From Pseudomonas sp. Leaf48 (GTDB lineage: Bacteria > Pseudomonadota > Gammaproteobacteria > Pseudomonadales > Pseudomonadaceae), in the NCBI RefSeq assembly GCF_001421885.1, contig NZ_LMLH01000001.1, forward strand, positions 187,151-251,150: a DNA stretch of 64,000 nucleotides, given 5' to 3'. Under the pieces are notes generated by a model. It searched no databases, was not told the DNA's origin, and was given only the letters and a program-made list of their open reading frames with translations. Each line of letters begins with the position of its first letter. Positions within the stretch are counted from its first letter, which is position 1. This document shows, in pieces, positions 1-11,412 of this stretch. The translations under genes were made by a program, and so were the position numbers.

Positions 1-1
1 G

Positions 2-49
2 GCGTTGCGTAATGCAGCCCAAGACAAGCTGCTGGCCAGCCGCAACTGA
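2..49 (+). CDS. 3' end of an unidentified gene
   Basis: Only the last 15 codons (ALRNAAQDKLLASRN) and a TGA stop are inside the window, so the gene begins upstream. The tail is polar and too short to assign to a family. It is called coding because the frame is open to the window edge and is followed by a hairpin-rich intergenic stretch. Confidence 0.4.
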   Translation, partial: ALRNAAQDKLLASRN

Positions 50-60
50 ATCGATGTTTG

Positions 61-202
61 CGGGAACCTTCCTGCGCGCAGGTCAGTCAGACCTTGTAAC
101 AGCAGGATCAAGCATTGTGCTCCGATGCTTGGCGCCTGCTGCTACTGGTCTTTAAGGCCAAGTTTGACCCGGGTCGTCTCCCCACTTCTCGGGGTTTCTT
201 TT
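61..202 (+). ncRNA. candidate structured small RNA with terminator
   Basis: Between the gene tail and the CoA-transferase lies a region with unusual secondary-structure potential. A palindrome CCTGCGCGCAGG sits at 71-82. A nested hairpin follows at 89-151: AGACC pairs with GGTCT, CAGCAGG (100-106) with CCTGCTG (135-141), and AAGCAT (110-115) with ATGCTT (125-130), closing on a 9-nt loop. A GC hairpin with CCCC/GGGG at 180-194 and then TTTCTTTT resembles a Rho-independent terminator on the plus strand. No convincing protein is encoded. It could be a free sRNA or a processed 3' UTR of the upstream gene. I do not recognise it as a known Pseudomonas sRNA. Confidence 0.4.
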
Positions 203-251
203 GCCTGCGATTTGTCATGGCTGGTGCTTGTTGTCGAAAAACTCCGCCAGA

Positions 252-1451
252 TCAGATGGCGCCGTCTTTACGCAACTGGGCGATCTGCGACGCGTCATAG
301 CCAAGTTCCTGAAGCACCAGTGCATTGTGCTCACCCAGTTGTGGCCCGACCCATTCGCATTCACCGGGAGTCTCTGAGAGTTTCGGTACGATTCCCGGCA
401 TCTTGAAGTCTTTGCCATCCGGCAGCTTGGCCTGCAGGAACATCTCCCGCGCCAGGTACTGCGGATCACTGAACATGTCTTCGGCGCTGAATATCCGGCT
501 GGCGGGCACGTCAGCCTGGTTGAGCAGCGCCAGCACCTGGTCCAGCGGCAATGAATTGACCCAGCGATCGATGACCCCATAGATCTCGTCGCGACGGCTG
601 TCGCGGCCATCGTTGCTGGCAAGTTGAGGATCGTCAGCCAGGTCCTCCCGACCGATGATCAGCATGAAGCGTTTGAAGATCGCATCGCCATTGGCGCCGA
701 TCTGCACGTGCTTGCCATCTGCGCTGGTGTGGATAGAGGAGGGGGTGATGCCCGGCATGATGTTACCGGTGCGTTCGCGGATGAAACCGAACACATCGAA
801 CTCCGGGACCATGCTTTCCATCATGGCGAAAATCGCTTCGTACAGCGCCACGTCCACCACTTGCCCCTGTCCACCGTTGACCTCGCGATGACGCAGGGCC
901 ATCAAGGCACCAATCACGCCCCAGAGCGCGGCAATCGAATCGCCAATGGAAATTCCGGTGCGTACCGGCGGCCGGTCTTCGAACCCGGTGATGTAGCGCA
1001 GGCCACCCATGGATTCACCCACCGCACCGAAACCGGGCTGATCTTTCATCGGGCCAGTCTGGCCGAAGCCCGATAGTCGCACCATCACCAGCTTCGGATT
1101 GAGTGCATGCAGCACGTCCCAGCCCAGGCCAAGTTTTTCCAGGATGCCAGGGCGAAAGTTCTCGATCAGGATGTCCGCTTCGCCAAGCAGTTTTTTCAGA
1201 ATGGCCAGGCCGTCAGGATGCTTGAGGTTGAGCGTCAGGGACTTCTTGTTGCGTGCCTGAACGAACCACCACAAAGAGGTGCCTTCATAGAGTTTGCGCC
1301 ATTTACGCAGCGGGTCGCCGCCGTCCGGGGACTCGATCTTGATCACTTCGGCACCGAACTCGGCGCAGATTCGTGAGGCAAAGGGGCCGGCAATCAAGGT
1401 GCCCAATTCGATGACTTTCAGACCGCAAAGCGGTTTGGAGGTGAGCGGCAT
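252..1451 (-). CDS. CaiB/BaiF family CoA-transferase
   Basis: This 399-residue protein belongs to the class III CoA-transferases, which move CoA between carboxylic acids through an aspartyl-CoA intermediate. The N-terminal Rossmann part shows GLKVIELG...AGPFASR and AEFGAEVIKIE. Asp171 in SIGDS aligns with the nucleophile Asp169 of E. coli formyl-CoA transferase (from memory). The family-typical ENFRPG lies at about residues 97-102. The start at 1451 is chosen over a longer reading frame because AGGA lies about 8 nt upstream and the family begins with this Leu/Gly-rich segment. The gene is divergent from yaeQ and has no pathway neighbour inside the window, so the substrate (formyl-, succinyl-, glutaryl- or other CoA) cannot be read from the sequence. 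Confidence 0.85.
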   Translation of the reverse strand: MPLTSKPLCGLKVIELGTLIAGPFASRICAEFGAEVIKIESPDGGDPLRKWRKLYEGTSLWWFVQARNKKSLTLNLKHPDGLAILKKLLGEADILIENFRPGILEKLGLGWDVLHALNPKLVMVRLSGFGQTGPMKDQPGFGAVGESMGGLRYITGFEDRPPVRTGISIGDSIAALWGVIGALMALRHREVNGGQGQVVDVALYEAIFAMMESMVPEFDVFGFIRERTGNIMPGITPSSIHTSADGKHVQIGANGDAIFKRFMLIIGREDLADDPQLASNDGRDSRRDEIYGVIDRWVNSLPLDQVLALLNQADVPASRIFSAEDMFSDPQYLAREMFLQAKLPDGKDFKMPGIVPKLSETPGECEWVGPQLGEHNALVLQELGYDASQIAQLRKDGAI

Positions 1452-1598
1452 ACGAAATCCTGTAGGACAAAGGCTTAGCGAATACTGCGTTTTAACATAG
1501 CCGACTGTCAGACGCTCCCGCTTGATCGCCTTCGATTCGTGGAATGCCCGTCGCATCGGTTAGACTTGCCGCCTTTCCTCGTATCAAGAAGCCCGTTC

Positions 1599-2141
1599 AT
1601 GGCCCAGCCGTCCACGACCTACAAGTTTGAACTGAACCTCACCGACCTTGACCGCAGCGTCTATGAGAGCGTCAAACAGACCATCGCCCGCCACCCTTCG
1701 GAAACCGAAGAGCGCATGACCGTGCGCCTGCTGGCCTACGCCCTCTGGTACAACGAGCAGTTGTCGTTCGGCCGCGGTCTGTCAGAAGTGGACGAGCCGG
1801 CCCTGTGGGAAAAAAGCCTGGATGACCGCGTGCTGCACTGGATCGAAGTCGGCCAGCCTGACGCCGAGCGCCTGACCTGGTGTTCGCGTCGCACTGAACG
1901 CACCAGCCTGCTGGCCTATGGCAGCCTGCGCGTCTGGGAAGGCAAAGTGGTTCCGGCAGTAAAGAATCTGAAAAACGTCAACATTGCCGCTGTGCCTCAG
2001 GAGGTCCTGGAGACGCTGGCCAAAGACATGCCGCGCGTGATCAAGTGGGACGTGATGATCAGCGAGGGGACGATTTTCGTCACCGACGACCGTGGTCAGC
2101 ACGAAGTCCAGTTGCAGTGGCTGGCCGGTGAGCGCGGCTGA
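1599..2141 (+). CDS. yaeQ: YaeQ family protein
   Basis: The 180-residue product matches the YaeQ family, a compact protein with a PD-(D/E)XK-nuclease-like fold. E. coli YaeQ was once linked to suppression of rfaH haemolysin defects, but its biochemical role is unresolved. Family segments include the N-terminal YKFELNLTDLDR and the stretch around residues 50-70 (RLLAYALWYNEQLSFGRGLS). The start at 1599 gives the usual family length and lies 8 nt after AAGAAG. It stands just ahead of recJ on the same strand, 66 nt apart, so co-transcription is plausible. The same pairing occurs in other pseudomonads. Confidence 0.9.
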   Translation: MAQPSTTYKFELNLTDLDRSVYESVKQTIARHPSETEERMTVRLLAYALWYNEQLSFGRGLSEVDEPALWEKSLDDRVLHWIEVGQPDAERLTWCSRRTERTSLLAYGSLRVWEGKVVPAVKNLKNVNIAAVPQEVLETLAKDMPRVIKWDVMISEGTIFVTDDRGQHEVQLQWLAGERG

Positions 2142-2207
2142 TTTTTCGCCGTTGCACAGCGTCATCCGGTTTTATCCTACGTATTGAAGAGAAGCACCTG
2201 TCACCCC

Positions 2208-3917
2208 ATGCGCATTGAACCTCGCCAGCTGCCCGACACCCTGCCATTTCTCGGTGATATTCCGCCGTTGTTGACCCGCCTGTACGCAGCGCGGGGCGTG
2301 CAATCGGAGGCTGAGCTGGACAAGAGCCTGGCGCGGCTGATTCCGTTCCAGCAGCTCAAGGGCATCGATGCCGCCGTGGACTTGTTGGTGACGGCACTCG
2401 AGCAGCGCCAACGGATTCTGATTGTCGGCGACTTTGACGCCGATGGCGCAACGGCCAGTACCGTGGGTACGTTGGGCCTGCGTCTGCTGGGTGCGGCGCA
2501 TGTCGATTACCTGGTGCCCAATCGCTTCGATTACGGCTATGGCCTGACCCCGGAAATCGTCGAGGTTGCGCTGACCCGCGATCCGCAATTGCTGATCACC
2601 GTGGACAACGGCATCTCCAGCGTCGAAGGCGTGGCGGCGGCGAAAAAAGCCGGGCTCAAGGTGCTCGTCACCGATCACCACTTGCCCGGTGATGAACTGC
2701 CGCTGGCCGATGCCATCGTCAACCCGAACCAGCCCGGTTGCGCTTTCCCGAGCAAGGCTCTGGCCGGCGTCGGGGTGATTTTCTATGTACTGATGGCCCT
2801 GCGTGCGCGGTTGCGCGAGTTGGGTTGGTACGTGAGCAAACCACAGCCGAATATCGGTGAACTGCTGGATCTGGTGGCGTTGGGCAGCGTCGCCGACGTG
2901 GTGCCGCTGGATGCCAACAACCGGATCCTGGTGCATCAGGGCCTGGAGCGGATTCGCGCAGGGCGCGCCCGGCCGGGTATCAAGGCGATTCTTGAAGTGG
3001 CCAAGCGTGATCACACGCGAATCACCTCCACCGACCTGGGTTTCATTGTCGGCCCGCGCCTGAACGCGGCGGGGCGTCTGGATGACATGAGCCTGGGCAT
3101 CGAGTGTCTGCTGACCGACGATGCGGCGACCGCCGGTGAAATGGCGGCACAGCTGGACGGCATGAACCAGGACCGCAAATCCATCGAGCAGGGCATGCAG
3201 CGTGAAGCGCTGGCGCAGCTCAAGGATTTGCCGGTGGAATCGATGCCGTTCGGTTTGTGCCTGTTCGATCCCGAGTGGCACCAGGGTGTCATCGGCATCC
3301 TCGCCTCGCGTATGAAAGAACGGTATTTCCGTCCGACCATCGCCTTTGCCGATGCTGGTGATGGCCTGCTCAAGGGGTCGGGGCGCTCGGTCCAGGGGTT
3401 TCATATTCGCGACGCCCTGAGCGTGGTTGCGGCACAACATCCAGATCTGATCACCAAGTACGGTGGCCATGCGATGGCCGCCGGGCTGACGCTGGCGCAA
3501 GAGAATTTTCCGTTGTTCGCCGAGGCCTTTGACGCCGAGGTGCGCCGGCAACTGCGCGAAGAAGACCTGACCGGGCGCCTGCTGTCTGACGGCACCCTGG
3601 CGGTGGAGGAGTTTCACCTGGAACTGGCCCGCGCCCTGCGCCACGCCGGCCCGTGGGGGCAGCACTTCCCCGAGCCGCTGTTTCACGGGGTGTTTCAGTT
3701 GGTCGAGCAGCGTGTCGTCGGCGAGCGCCATCTCAAAGTCGTGCTGCGCAGCGAATGCGGTTCGGTGAAGCTCGATGGCATCGCTTTCGGTATCGACCGC
3801 GATATATGGCCGAATCCGACGATCAAGTGGGTGGAACTGGCCTACAAGCTCGACCTGAATGAGTTTCGTGGCAATGAGACGGTGCAGTTGATGATTGCCC
3901 ACATCGAACCTCGATAG
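2208..3917 (+). CDS. recJ: single-stranded-DNA-specific exonuclease RecJ
   Basis: RecJ degrades single-stranded DNA 5' to 3' in RecF-pathway recombination, mismatch repair and base-excision repair. The 569-residue product has the DHH phosphoesterase motifs: DFDADG at residues 75-80, DNGISS from 133, TDHH at 155-158 and ALGSVADVVPL near residue 225. The DHHA1 part follows (GPRLNAAGRLDD, then KYGGHAMAAGLTL), and a C-terminal OB-like region completes it. All metal-binding motif residues are present. The ATG at 2208 is preferred over an in-frame TTG at 2184 because it gives the normal family N-terminus (MRIEPR). It follows yaeQ closely. Confidence 0.96.
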   Translation: MRIEPRQLPDTLPFLGDIPPLLTRLYAARGVQSEAELDKSLARLIPFQQLKGIDAAVDLLVTALEQRQRILIVGDFDADGATASTVGTLGLRLLGAAHVDYLVPNRFDYGYGLTPEIVEVALTRDPQLLITVDNGISSVEGVAAAKKAGLKVLVTDHHLPGDELPLADAIVNPNQPGCAFPSKALAGVGVIFYVLMALRARLRELGWYVSKPQPNIGELLDLVALGSVADVVPLDANNRILVHQGLERIRAGRARPGIKAILEVAKRDHTRITSTDLGFIVGPRLNAAGRLDDMSLGIECLLTDDAATAGEMAAQLDGMNQDRKSIEQGMQREALAQLKDLPVESMPFGLCLFDPEWHQGVIGILASRMKERYFRPTIAFADAGDGLLKGSGRSVQGFHIRDALSVVAAQHPDLITKYGGHAMAAGLTLAQENFPLFAEAFDAEVRRQLREEDLTGRLLSDGTLAVEEFHLELARALRHAGPWGQHFPEPLFHGVFQLVEQRVVGERHLKVVLRSECGSVKLDGIAFGIDRDIWPNPTIKWVELAYKLDLNEFRGNETVQLMIAHIEPR

Positions 3918-4158
3918 GCCGCTGCACACCTTTTGTGGCGAGGGGGCTTGCCACAAGATCTGAGCTTGAAGAGTTGTTTCAATTCTTGAACCCTCCCACA
4001 ACCCCGGTTGTCGACTAGGCTCTAATCACTGCTTGATTGGCCTTGTGACGTCTTGTCGAATTTTTTGCCCGCGGGGGCGGGTGTTGTACCTCTTTCCTGT
4101 CACTCGTCGACTATTCAAACAGAACCTGGAGCCTGCCCACTGATACGAGAGGTGCCCC

Positions 4159-5265
4159 ATGAGTCTGCTGCTTGAACCCTATACCCTTCGCCAATTGACC
4201 CTGCTTAACCGCATCGCGGTATCACCGATGTGCCAGTATTCCAGTGTCGACGGCCTGGCCAATGACTGGCACCTGGTCCATCTCGGCAGCCGTGCGGTCG
4301 GCGGGGCCGGGCTGGTATTTACCGAAGCCACGGCGGTCACCGCCGACGGGCGCATTACCGCCCAGGACCTCGGCCTGTGGAATGACGAACAGATCGAACC
4401 CTTGCAACGCATCACCCGCTTCATCGCCGCTCAGGGCGCTGTAGCCGGCATTCAACTGGCGCATGCCGGGCGCAAGGCCAGCACCTATCGGCCGTGGCTG
4501 GGCAAGCATGGCAGCGTGAAGCCGGATGAGGGCGGCTGGACTCCAGTCGGACCTTCCCCGATAGCGTTCGACCCGCAGCACACCCAGCCGCGCAAACTGG
4601 ATGAAGGCGAGATCGCTGAGGTGGTTCAAGCCTTTGTCGATTCCGCCAAGCGCGCCCTTACAGCAGGTTTCAAAGTGGTCGAAGTCCACGCTGCCCATGG
4701 GTACCTGCTGCATCAGTTTCTTTCACCGTTGAGTAATCAGCGGCGTGACCAATACGGTGGCTCGTTCGAAAATCGCATTCGGTTGGTGCTGGAGGTGACC
4801 GCAGCGGTGCGTGCGGTGTGGCCTGAGGAGTTGCCGGTGTTCGTTCGTGTCTCGGCCACCGACTGGGTAGAGGATGGCTGGAACCCGGATGAAACCGTGG
4901 AGCTGGCCCGTCGTCTGAAAGATCTCGGCGTGGACCTGATCGACGTCTCGTCGGGCGGGACGGCGGCAAATGCCGAAATCCCCATAGGGCCCGGTTACCA
5001 GACCCGCTTCGCCGAGCGTGTGCGCAAGGAGTCAGGCATCGCCACCGGCACGGTCGGCATGATCACCGAGCCGGCCCAGGCCGAGCATATTTTGCGCACC
5101 TGCCAGGCGGATATCATCTTCCTGGCTCGAGAGTTGTTACGCGACCCATATTGGGCATTGCACGCGGACGATGATCTGGGTGGGCGCAAGGCCGTCTGGC
5201 CGGCGCAATATCAGCGGGCGACCCATCGTGAGCAGCCTATTCACGAGTCAGACCTGCGCGACTGA
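4159..5265 (+). CDS. NADH:flavin oxidoreductase, class II old yellow enzyme (XenA/YqjM-like)
   Basis: This 368-residue FMN-dependent ene-reductase reduces activated C=C bonds of enones and some nitro compounds using NAD(P)H. Class II signatures are clear: Cys25 in SPMCQY (the FMN-tuning cysteine of XenA/YqjM), HAGRKAS at residues 102-108, and the HAAHGYLLHQFLSP segment carrying the two substrate-binding histidines. The barrel end has SSGGTA and the FLARELLRDPYWA phosphate-binding tail. The start at 4159 follows GAGAGGTGCCCC. It stands alone between recJ and a shared terminator facing glpD. The physiological substrate is unknown; xenobiotic reductase A is the closest named homologue I recognise. 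Confidence 0.9.
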   Translation: MSLLLEPYTLRQLTLLNRIAVSPMCQYSSVDGLANDWHLVHLGSRAVGGAGLVFTEATAVTADGRITAQDLGLWNDEQIEPLQRITRFIAAQGAVAGIQLAHAGRKASTYRPWLGKHGSVKPDEGGWTPVGPSPIAFDPQHTQPRKLDEGEIAEVVQAFVDSAKRALTAGFKVVEVHAAHGYLLHQFLSPLSNQRRDQYGGSFENRIRLVLEVTAAVRAVWPEELPVFVRVSATDWVEDGWNPDETVELARRLKDLGVDLIDVSSGGTAANAEIPIGPGYQTRFAERVRKESGIATGTVGMITEPAQAEHILRTCQADIIFLARELLRDPYWALHADDDLGGRKAVWPAQYQRATHREQPIHESDLRD

Positions 5266-5283
5266 AGTTGGTAAATCGAAAAA

Positions 5284-5309
5284 GCCCCTGAATCGTGAGG
5301 TTCAGGGGC
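5284..5309. terminator. bidirectional Rho-independent terminator
   Basis: GCCCCTGAA and TTCAGGGGC form a 9-bp stem around an 8-nt loop. A-rich sequence precedes it and TTTCGTTT follows. It lies between the convergent ene-reductase and glpD genes and can serve both. Confidence 0.8.
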
Positions 5310-5331
5310 TTTCGTTTATTCCAATGATCAA

Positions 5332-6870
5332 TCAGGCCGCTTCGATCTTGCTGCGGTTCTGTTCGACCTTGTTCAGGTAGTCCTTGAGCTTGTCCTGCTC
5401 CGCTGCCGTGGTGAATAACCCGAGCTTGCTACGGCGCCACAGGATGTCGTGGGCGCTGCTTGCCCACTCTTCACTGCACAGGTAATCGATTTCGCGGGTG
5501 TAGAGACCGCCGCCGATGTGCTCGCCCAGGTCGCCGAGGTCTTGTACGCCTTCGAGCATGCGCCAGGTGCGGCTGCCGTAGGTGGTGGCCCAGCGGCGGG
5601 CGATTTCCGTCGGGACCCAGTCGAACCGGTCACGGATACGCGAGCTCAAGGCCTGCGGGGTGGTCATGTCTTCACCGCCCGGCAGTGTGGCAGTAGCGGT
5701 CCAGCTAGGCTGCATGTGCTTGAAGTACGGAGCCAGTTGCGCCAGCGCCGACTCGGCCAGCTTGCGGTAGGTGGTCAGCTTGCCACCGAATACCGACAGC
5801 AACGGCGCTTCTTCGTCAGAACCCGACAGCGCCAGGGTGTAATCGCGGGTGACCGCTGACGGGTTGTCGGACTCGTCATTGCACAGCGGCCGCACGCCGG
5901 AATAGCTGTGCAGGATGTCTTCGCGACCGATCTGTTTTTTGAAGTGGGCATTGACCACGTTCAACAGGTATTCGGTTTCGCTGTCAGTGATGGCCACCTT
6001 CGCCGGATCGCCGGTGTACTCGCGGTCGGTGGTACCGATCAGGGTGAAATGATTCAGGTACGGAATGGTGAACGCAATGCGCTGATCTTCGTTTTGCAGG
6101 ATGTGCGCGTGTTCGCCTTCATAAAGTTTCGGCACGATCAGGTGGCTGCCCTGGATCAGGCGGATGCCGTATGGCGACTCCATTTTCAGGTCGTCGCGGA
6201 TGAATTTTGCGACCCAGGGGCCGGCGGCGTTGACCAGCGCCTTGGCGCGGATGGAAAACAGGCTGCCGTCGGCGCGCTCCAGGTGCAGGTGCCACAGGCC
6301 CTTGGCGCGCCGAGCGCTGACGCAGCGGGTCTGGGTGTGAATGTGGGCGCCTTTTTCCCGGGCCGCCATGGCGTTCAGGACCACCAGGCGCGCGTCGTCC
6401 ACCCAGCAATCGGAGTATTCGAAACCTTTGGTGATTTCGCTTTTCAACGCGCTGTCCGGGCCGAACTTCAGGCTTTTCGAGCCTTCCAGTTGTTCCCGTT
6501 TGCCCAGGTTGTCGTAAAGGAACAGGCCGGCGCGGATCATCCAGGCCGGACGCAGGTGTGGCCGGTGGGGCAGCACGAAGCGCATCTGCTTGACGATGTG
6601 CGGCGCCTTGGTCAGCAGCACTTCACGTTCGGCCAGGGCTTCGCGTACCAGGCGGAATTCGTAATGTTCCAGGTAGCGCAGGCCGCCGTGGATCAGTTTG
6701 CTGCTGGCCGACGAAGTGTGACTGGCCAGATCATCCTTTTCGCAAAGGAACACCGAAAGCCCGCGGCCCGCGGCATCCGCTGCGATGCCCACGCCATTGA
6801 TCCCGCCACCGATGACGGCAATATCGTAGACCTCGGCGAGTGGGGGCGTAGGCAGGGTAGAAATGGGCAT
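5332..6870 (-). CDS. glpD: aerobic glycerol-3-phosphate dehydrogenase
   Basis: GlpD is the membrane-associated FAD enzyme that oxidises glycerol 3-phosphate to dihydroxyacetone phosphate and passes electrons to ubiquinone. The 512-residue product begins with the dinucleotide-binding motif IGGGINGVG (about residues 19-27) and continues with the family segments SSASSKLIHGGLRYLE and GGKLTTYRKLAE. The start at 6870 (MPIST) is preferred over an upstream in-frame ATG at 6927 because it gives the usual length and the longer form would run through the candidate GlpR operator. It is the last gene of the glp cluster and is separated from glpR by a REPIN, so it probably has its own GlpR-controlled promoter. 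Confidence 0.96.
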   Translation of the reverse strand: MPISTLPTPPLAEVYDIAVIGGGINGVGIAADAAGRGLSVFLCEKDDLASHTSSASSKLIHGGLRYLEHYEFRLVREALAEREVLLTKAPHIVKQMRFVLPHRPHLRPAWMIRAGLFLYDNLGKREQLEGSKSLKFGPDSALKSEITKGFEYSDCWVDDARLVVLNAMAAREKGAHIHTQTRCVSARRAKGLWHLHLERADGSLFSIRAKALVNAAGPWVAKFIRDDLKMESPYGIRLIQGSHLIVPKLYEGEHAHILQNEDQRIAFTIPYLNHFTLIGTTDREYTGDPAKVAITDSETEYLLNVVNAHFKKQIGREDILHSYSGVRPLCNDESDNPSAVTRDYTLALSGSDEEAPLLSVFGGKLTTYRKLAESALAQLAPYFKHMQPSWTATATLPGGEDMTTPQALSSRIRDRFDWVPTEIARRWATTYGSRTWRMLEGVQDLGDLGEHIGGGLYTREIDYLCSEEWASSAHDILWRRSKLGLFTTAAEQDKLKDYLNKVEQNRSKIEAA

Positions 6871-6904
6871 CGGCAAGGCCTCGGGCTTTTTGATTTTCTG
6901 TATT

Positions 6905-7026
6905 TGAATTCGAACATGAATGTTCATATTCGAAAATATTAGCCGATAAAGACGCGCGCAACCAGTCCGTTTCGATTGAGAATACTCATCGAAGGAGGGT
7001 TAAAGGAAAATTTACGAACATTTTGA
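6905..7026 (-). promoter_or_regulatory. candidate GlpR operators upstream of glpD
   Basis: A palindrome GAACAT-GA-ATGTTC at 6912-6925 is flanked by two TTCGAA copies (6909-6914 and 6929-6934). A second site, TTTACGAACATTTT, lies near 7011-7024. Both resemble the AACGAACATT-type half-sites of enterobacterial GlpR operators. Their position just upstream of glpD, next to glpR, fits repression of glpD relieved by glycerol 3-phosphate. The operator assignment is inferred from motif and position. Confidence 0.5.
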
Positions 7027-7062
7027 TGCGCGTTAAGGTGCAAGAGTGATTCTGTATGCACG

Positions 7063-7166
7063 ATCGCCTTCGCAAGCAAGCCCGCTCCCACAGTGTTCAA
7101 TTGTGTTCACAGGTTTTGTGATCGACACAACACCTAAGGTGGGAGCGGGCTTGCCCGCGATGGCGG
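7063..7166. repeat. REPIN (inverted REP pair)
   Basis: Two REP units face each other: GCAAGCCCGCTCCCAC ending at 7091 and GTGGGAGCGGGCTTGC starting at 7139, with about 47 nt between them. This is the commonest REP family of fluorescent pseudomonads. It sits between glpR and glpD and may act as an mRNA 3'-end stabiliser or terminator for glpR. Confidence 0.85.
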
Positions 7167-7194
7167 CGCAACAGGCGCCGAAGATCTGGGGGGC

Positions 7195-7950
7195 TTAAAC
7201 GACTTCCAGGCGAATCTTGTGTTGCGTCAACAATTGCGCCAATGCCGGCGAAGGCTGCTGATCGGTGACCAGGCAATCAACCAGGCTGATCGGGCCCAGG
7301 CGAATCATGGCGTTGCGCCCGAACTTGCTGGAGTCCGCCGCCAGGATCACCTGTCGGGCGTTGGCAATGATCGCCTGGGACACCCGCACTTCCTGATAGT
7401 CGAAGTCCAGCAGGCTGCCGTCTTCGTCGATGCCGCTGATGCCGACCAGGGCGAAGTCGACCTTGAACTGGTTGATGAAATCGACACTGGCCTGGCCGAC
7501 CACGCCACCATCGCGGCGCACGTTGCCCCCGGTCAGCAGCACATCGAAGTCGTCCTTGGCGCTGAGCATCGAGGCCACGTGCAGGTTGTTGGTGATGATC
7601 TTCAGGTGGCTGTGGTTGAGCAGGGCCCGGGCAATCGACTCGGTGGTGGTGCCGATGTTGATGAACAGCGAGGCATGGTCGGGAATCTGCGCGGCAATGG
7701 CTTCGCCAATACGCTGCTTTTCATCGCGCATCTGATCGGCGCGCATGGCGTATGCGGTGTTCTCGACACTGGAGTCGTAGGCGGCGCCGCCGTGGTAGCG
7801 ACGCAACAAATTGGCTTCCGCGAGCTGATTGATATCGCGGCGGATGGTTTGCGGTGTAACAACGAACAGCGTGGCCATTTCCTCGATGCTGACATAGCCG
7901 CGCTCGCGGACCAGTTCGAGGATTTGCTGCTGACGGGGAGGCAGATTCAT
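7195..7950 (-). CDS. glpR: glycerol-3-phosphate regulon repressor, DeoR family
   Basis: The 251-residue protein has an N-terminal DeoR-type winged helix-turn-helix ([15 protein letters not shown], then the recognition helix in [14 protein letters not shown] at about residues 32-45). A sugar-phosphate-isomerase-like effector domain follows, with [14 protein letters not shown] and VTDQQP. In pseudomonads GlpR represses glpFK and glpD, and glycerol 3-phosphate relieves it. It lies between glpK and glpD, the standard Pseudomonas arrangement, and is followed by a REPIN. Confidence 0.95.
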   Translation of the reverse strand: MNLPPRQQQILELVRERGYVSIEEMATLFVVTPQTIRRDINQLAEANLLRRYHGGAAYDSSVENTAYAMRADQMRDEKQRIGEAIAAQIPDHASLFINIGTTTESIARALLNHSHLKIITNNLHVASMLSAKDDFDVLLTGGNVRRDGGVVGQASVDFINQFKVDFALVGISGIDEDGSLLDFDYQEVRVSQAIIANARQVILAADSSKFGRNAMIRLGPISLVDCLVTDQQPSPALAQLLTQHKIRLEVV

Positions 7951-8045
7951 GGGGCTTCCTTTGGGCTGCCGGGCAAAATTTGCCCATGATGCCGCAGGAA
8001 TCCGCTCCCTACCAGTTACAAGCCTTTACAAGTTCTCAGACGGAC

Positions 8046-10477
<2,432 letters not shown>

Positions 10478-10849
10478 TGAAACCTCAATTCTTTTTGTTG
10501 TCTGGCGCTGCTTTCCATCATGGTCAAAGCGCGTTTTTTACCGGGGCAGGATCCCCATCCTGGTCCCGGTTTGATGCTGGGTGCTGCAGTGCGTAATTTG
10601 TATGGTTTTCAGAAACGAAAAAATATAGACAAGAAACACTGCTGTCAAAGGTCGAAAGTGAACTATTTGGCACAAAGAAACTATTCGTCGCATGGATGAA
10701 CGAATCTCCGGGGTCCACGTTTTTCTCGAATGTTGAGGATTGAAGCCCTTGGCAGGCTGCGGATTCAGGCGCGCTATAGAGCCTTTTACTGATCAATGTC
10801 CTAGAATCCGGCGCAGGATTTTTCTTCTGCCGCCCAGTCTGGAGCTGTC
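10478..10849. other. glpF/ybaK divergent intergenic region
   Basis: This 372-nt stretch separates the divergent glpF and ybaK genes and must hold both promoters. The part at about 10600-10680 is AT-rich and has GAAACGAAAAAATATAG and GTCGAAAGTGAAC, which loosely recall the GlpR-like sites near glpD. I see no convincing gene; the open frames inside lack a ribosome site and family features. Confidence 0.4.
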
Positions 10850-11320
10850 ATGACCCCCGCATTGGATTTGTTGAAAAAGGTTCGGGCCGAACACCGCGTG
10901 CACAGTTACGAACATGACCCCAAGGCCGCCTCCTATGGGCTGGAGGCCGCGGAAAAACTCGGCCTCGCCCCGGCGCAGGTGTTCAAGACGCTACTGGCGG
11001 CCAGCGAGAAAGGCGAGTTGTTGGTGGCGGTCGTGCCGGTGGCTGGAACCCTGGATTTGAAAGGGCTGGCCCATGCAGCCGGGGTGAAAAAAGCCGAAAT
11101 GGCCGACCCGGCCGCTGCCCAGCGGTCCACGGGTTATCTGTTGGGGGGGATCAGTCCGTTGGGCCAGAAGAAACGCCTGCGCACCTTCATCGACAATTCG
11201 GCTCAGCCTTTTGCCAGCATTTTTGTCAGTGCAGGTCGGCGCGGGCTGGAAGTTGAGTTGGCACCGGCCGTGCTGGCCGAACATACCCAGGCGAAATTTG
11301 CCGATATCGGCCGCGCTTAA
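10850..11320 (+). CDS. ybaK: Cys-tRNA(Pro)/Cys-tRNA(Cys) deacylase YbaK
   Basis: The 156-residue YbaK/EbsC protein hydrolyses Cys-tRNA(Pro) made by prolyl-tRNA synthetase misacylation, acting in trans to protect translation fidelity. The signature segments are [18 protein letters not shown], the lysine-containing QVFKTLLA (catalytic Lys46 equivalent) and the Gly-rich [13 protein letters not shown]. Length and ends match the family. It is monocistronic, with a short gap before the PhzF-type gene on the same strand. Confidence 0.93.
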   Translation: MTPALDLLKKVRAEHRVHSYEHDPKAASYGLEAAEKLGLAPAQVFKTLLAASEKGELLVAVVPVAGTLDLKGLAHAAGVKKAEMADPAAAQRSTGYLLGGISPLGQKKRLRTFIDNSAQPFASIFVSAGRRGLEVELAPAVLAEHTQAKFADIGRA

Positions 11321-11412
11321 GGCGTGCTGTAGGGTGAAAATCAGGCTGCTCTGTCACTGGTGCCGGTTTGCCGGGCATAGCATGCTGGGTGATCAGACAA
11401 GGGGAGAAGGTT

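Noticed and set aside
2172..4001. 609-residue open frame antisense to recJ
   Set aside because: It is the long shadow frame typical of high-GC codon use. The product has no family features, and recJ motifs on the other strand are complete.
10524..10796. 90-residue minus-strand frame upstream of glpF
   Set aside because: It occupies the promoter interval of glpF/ybaK and shows no family or ribosome site.
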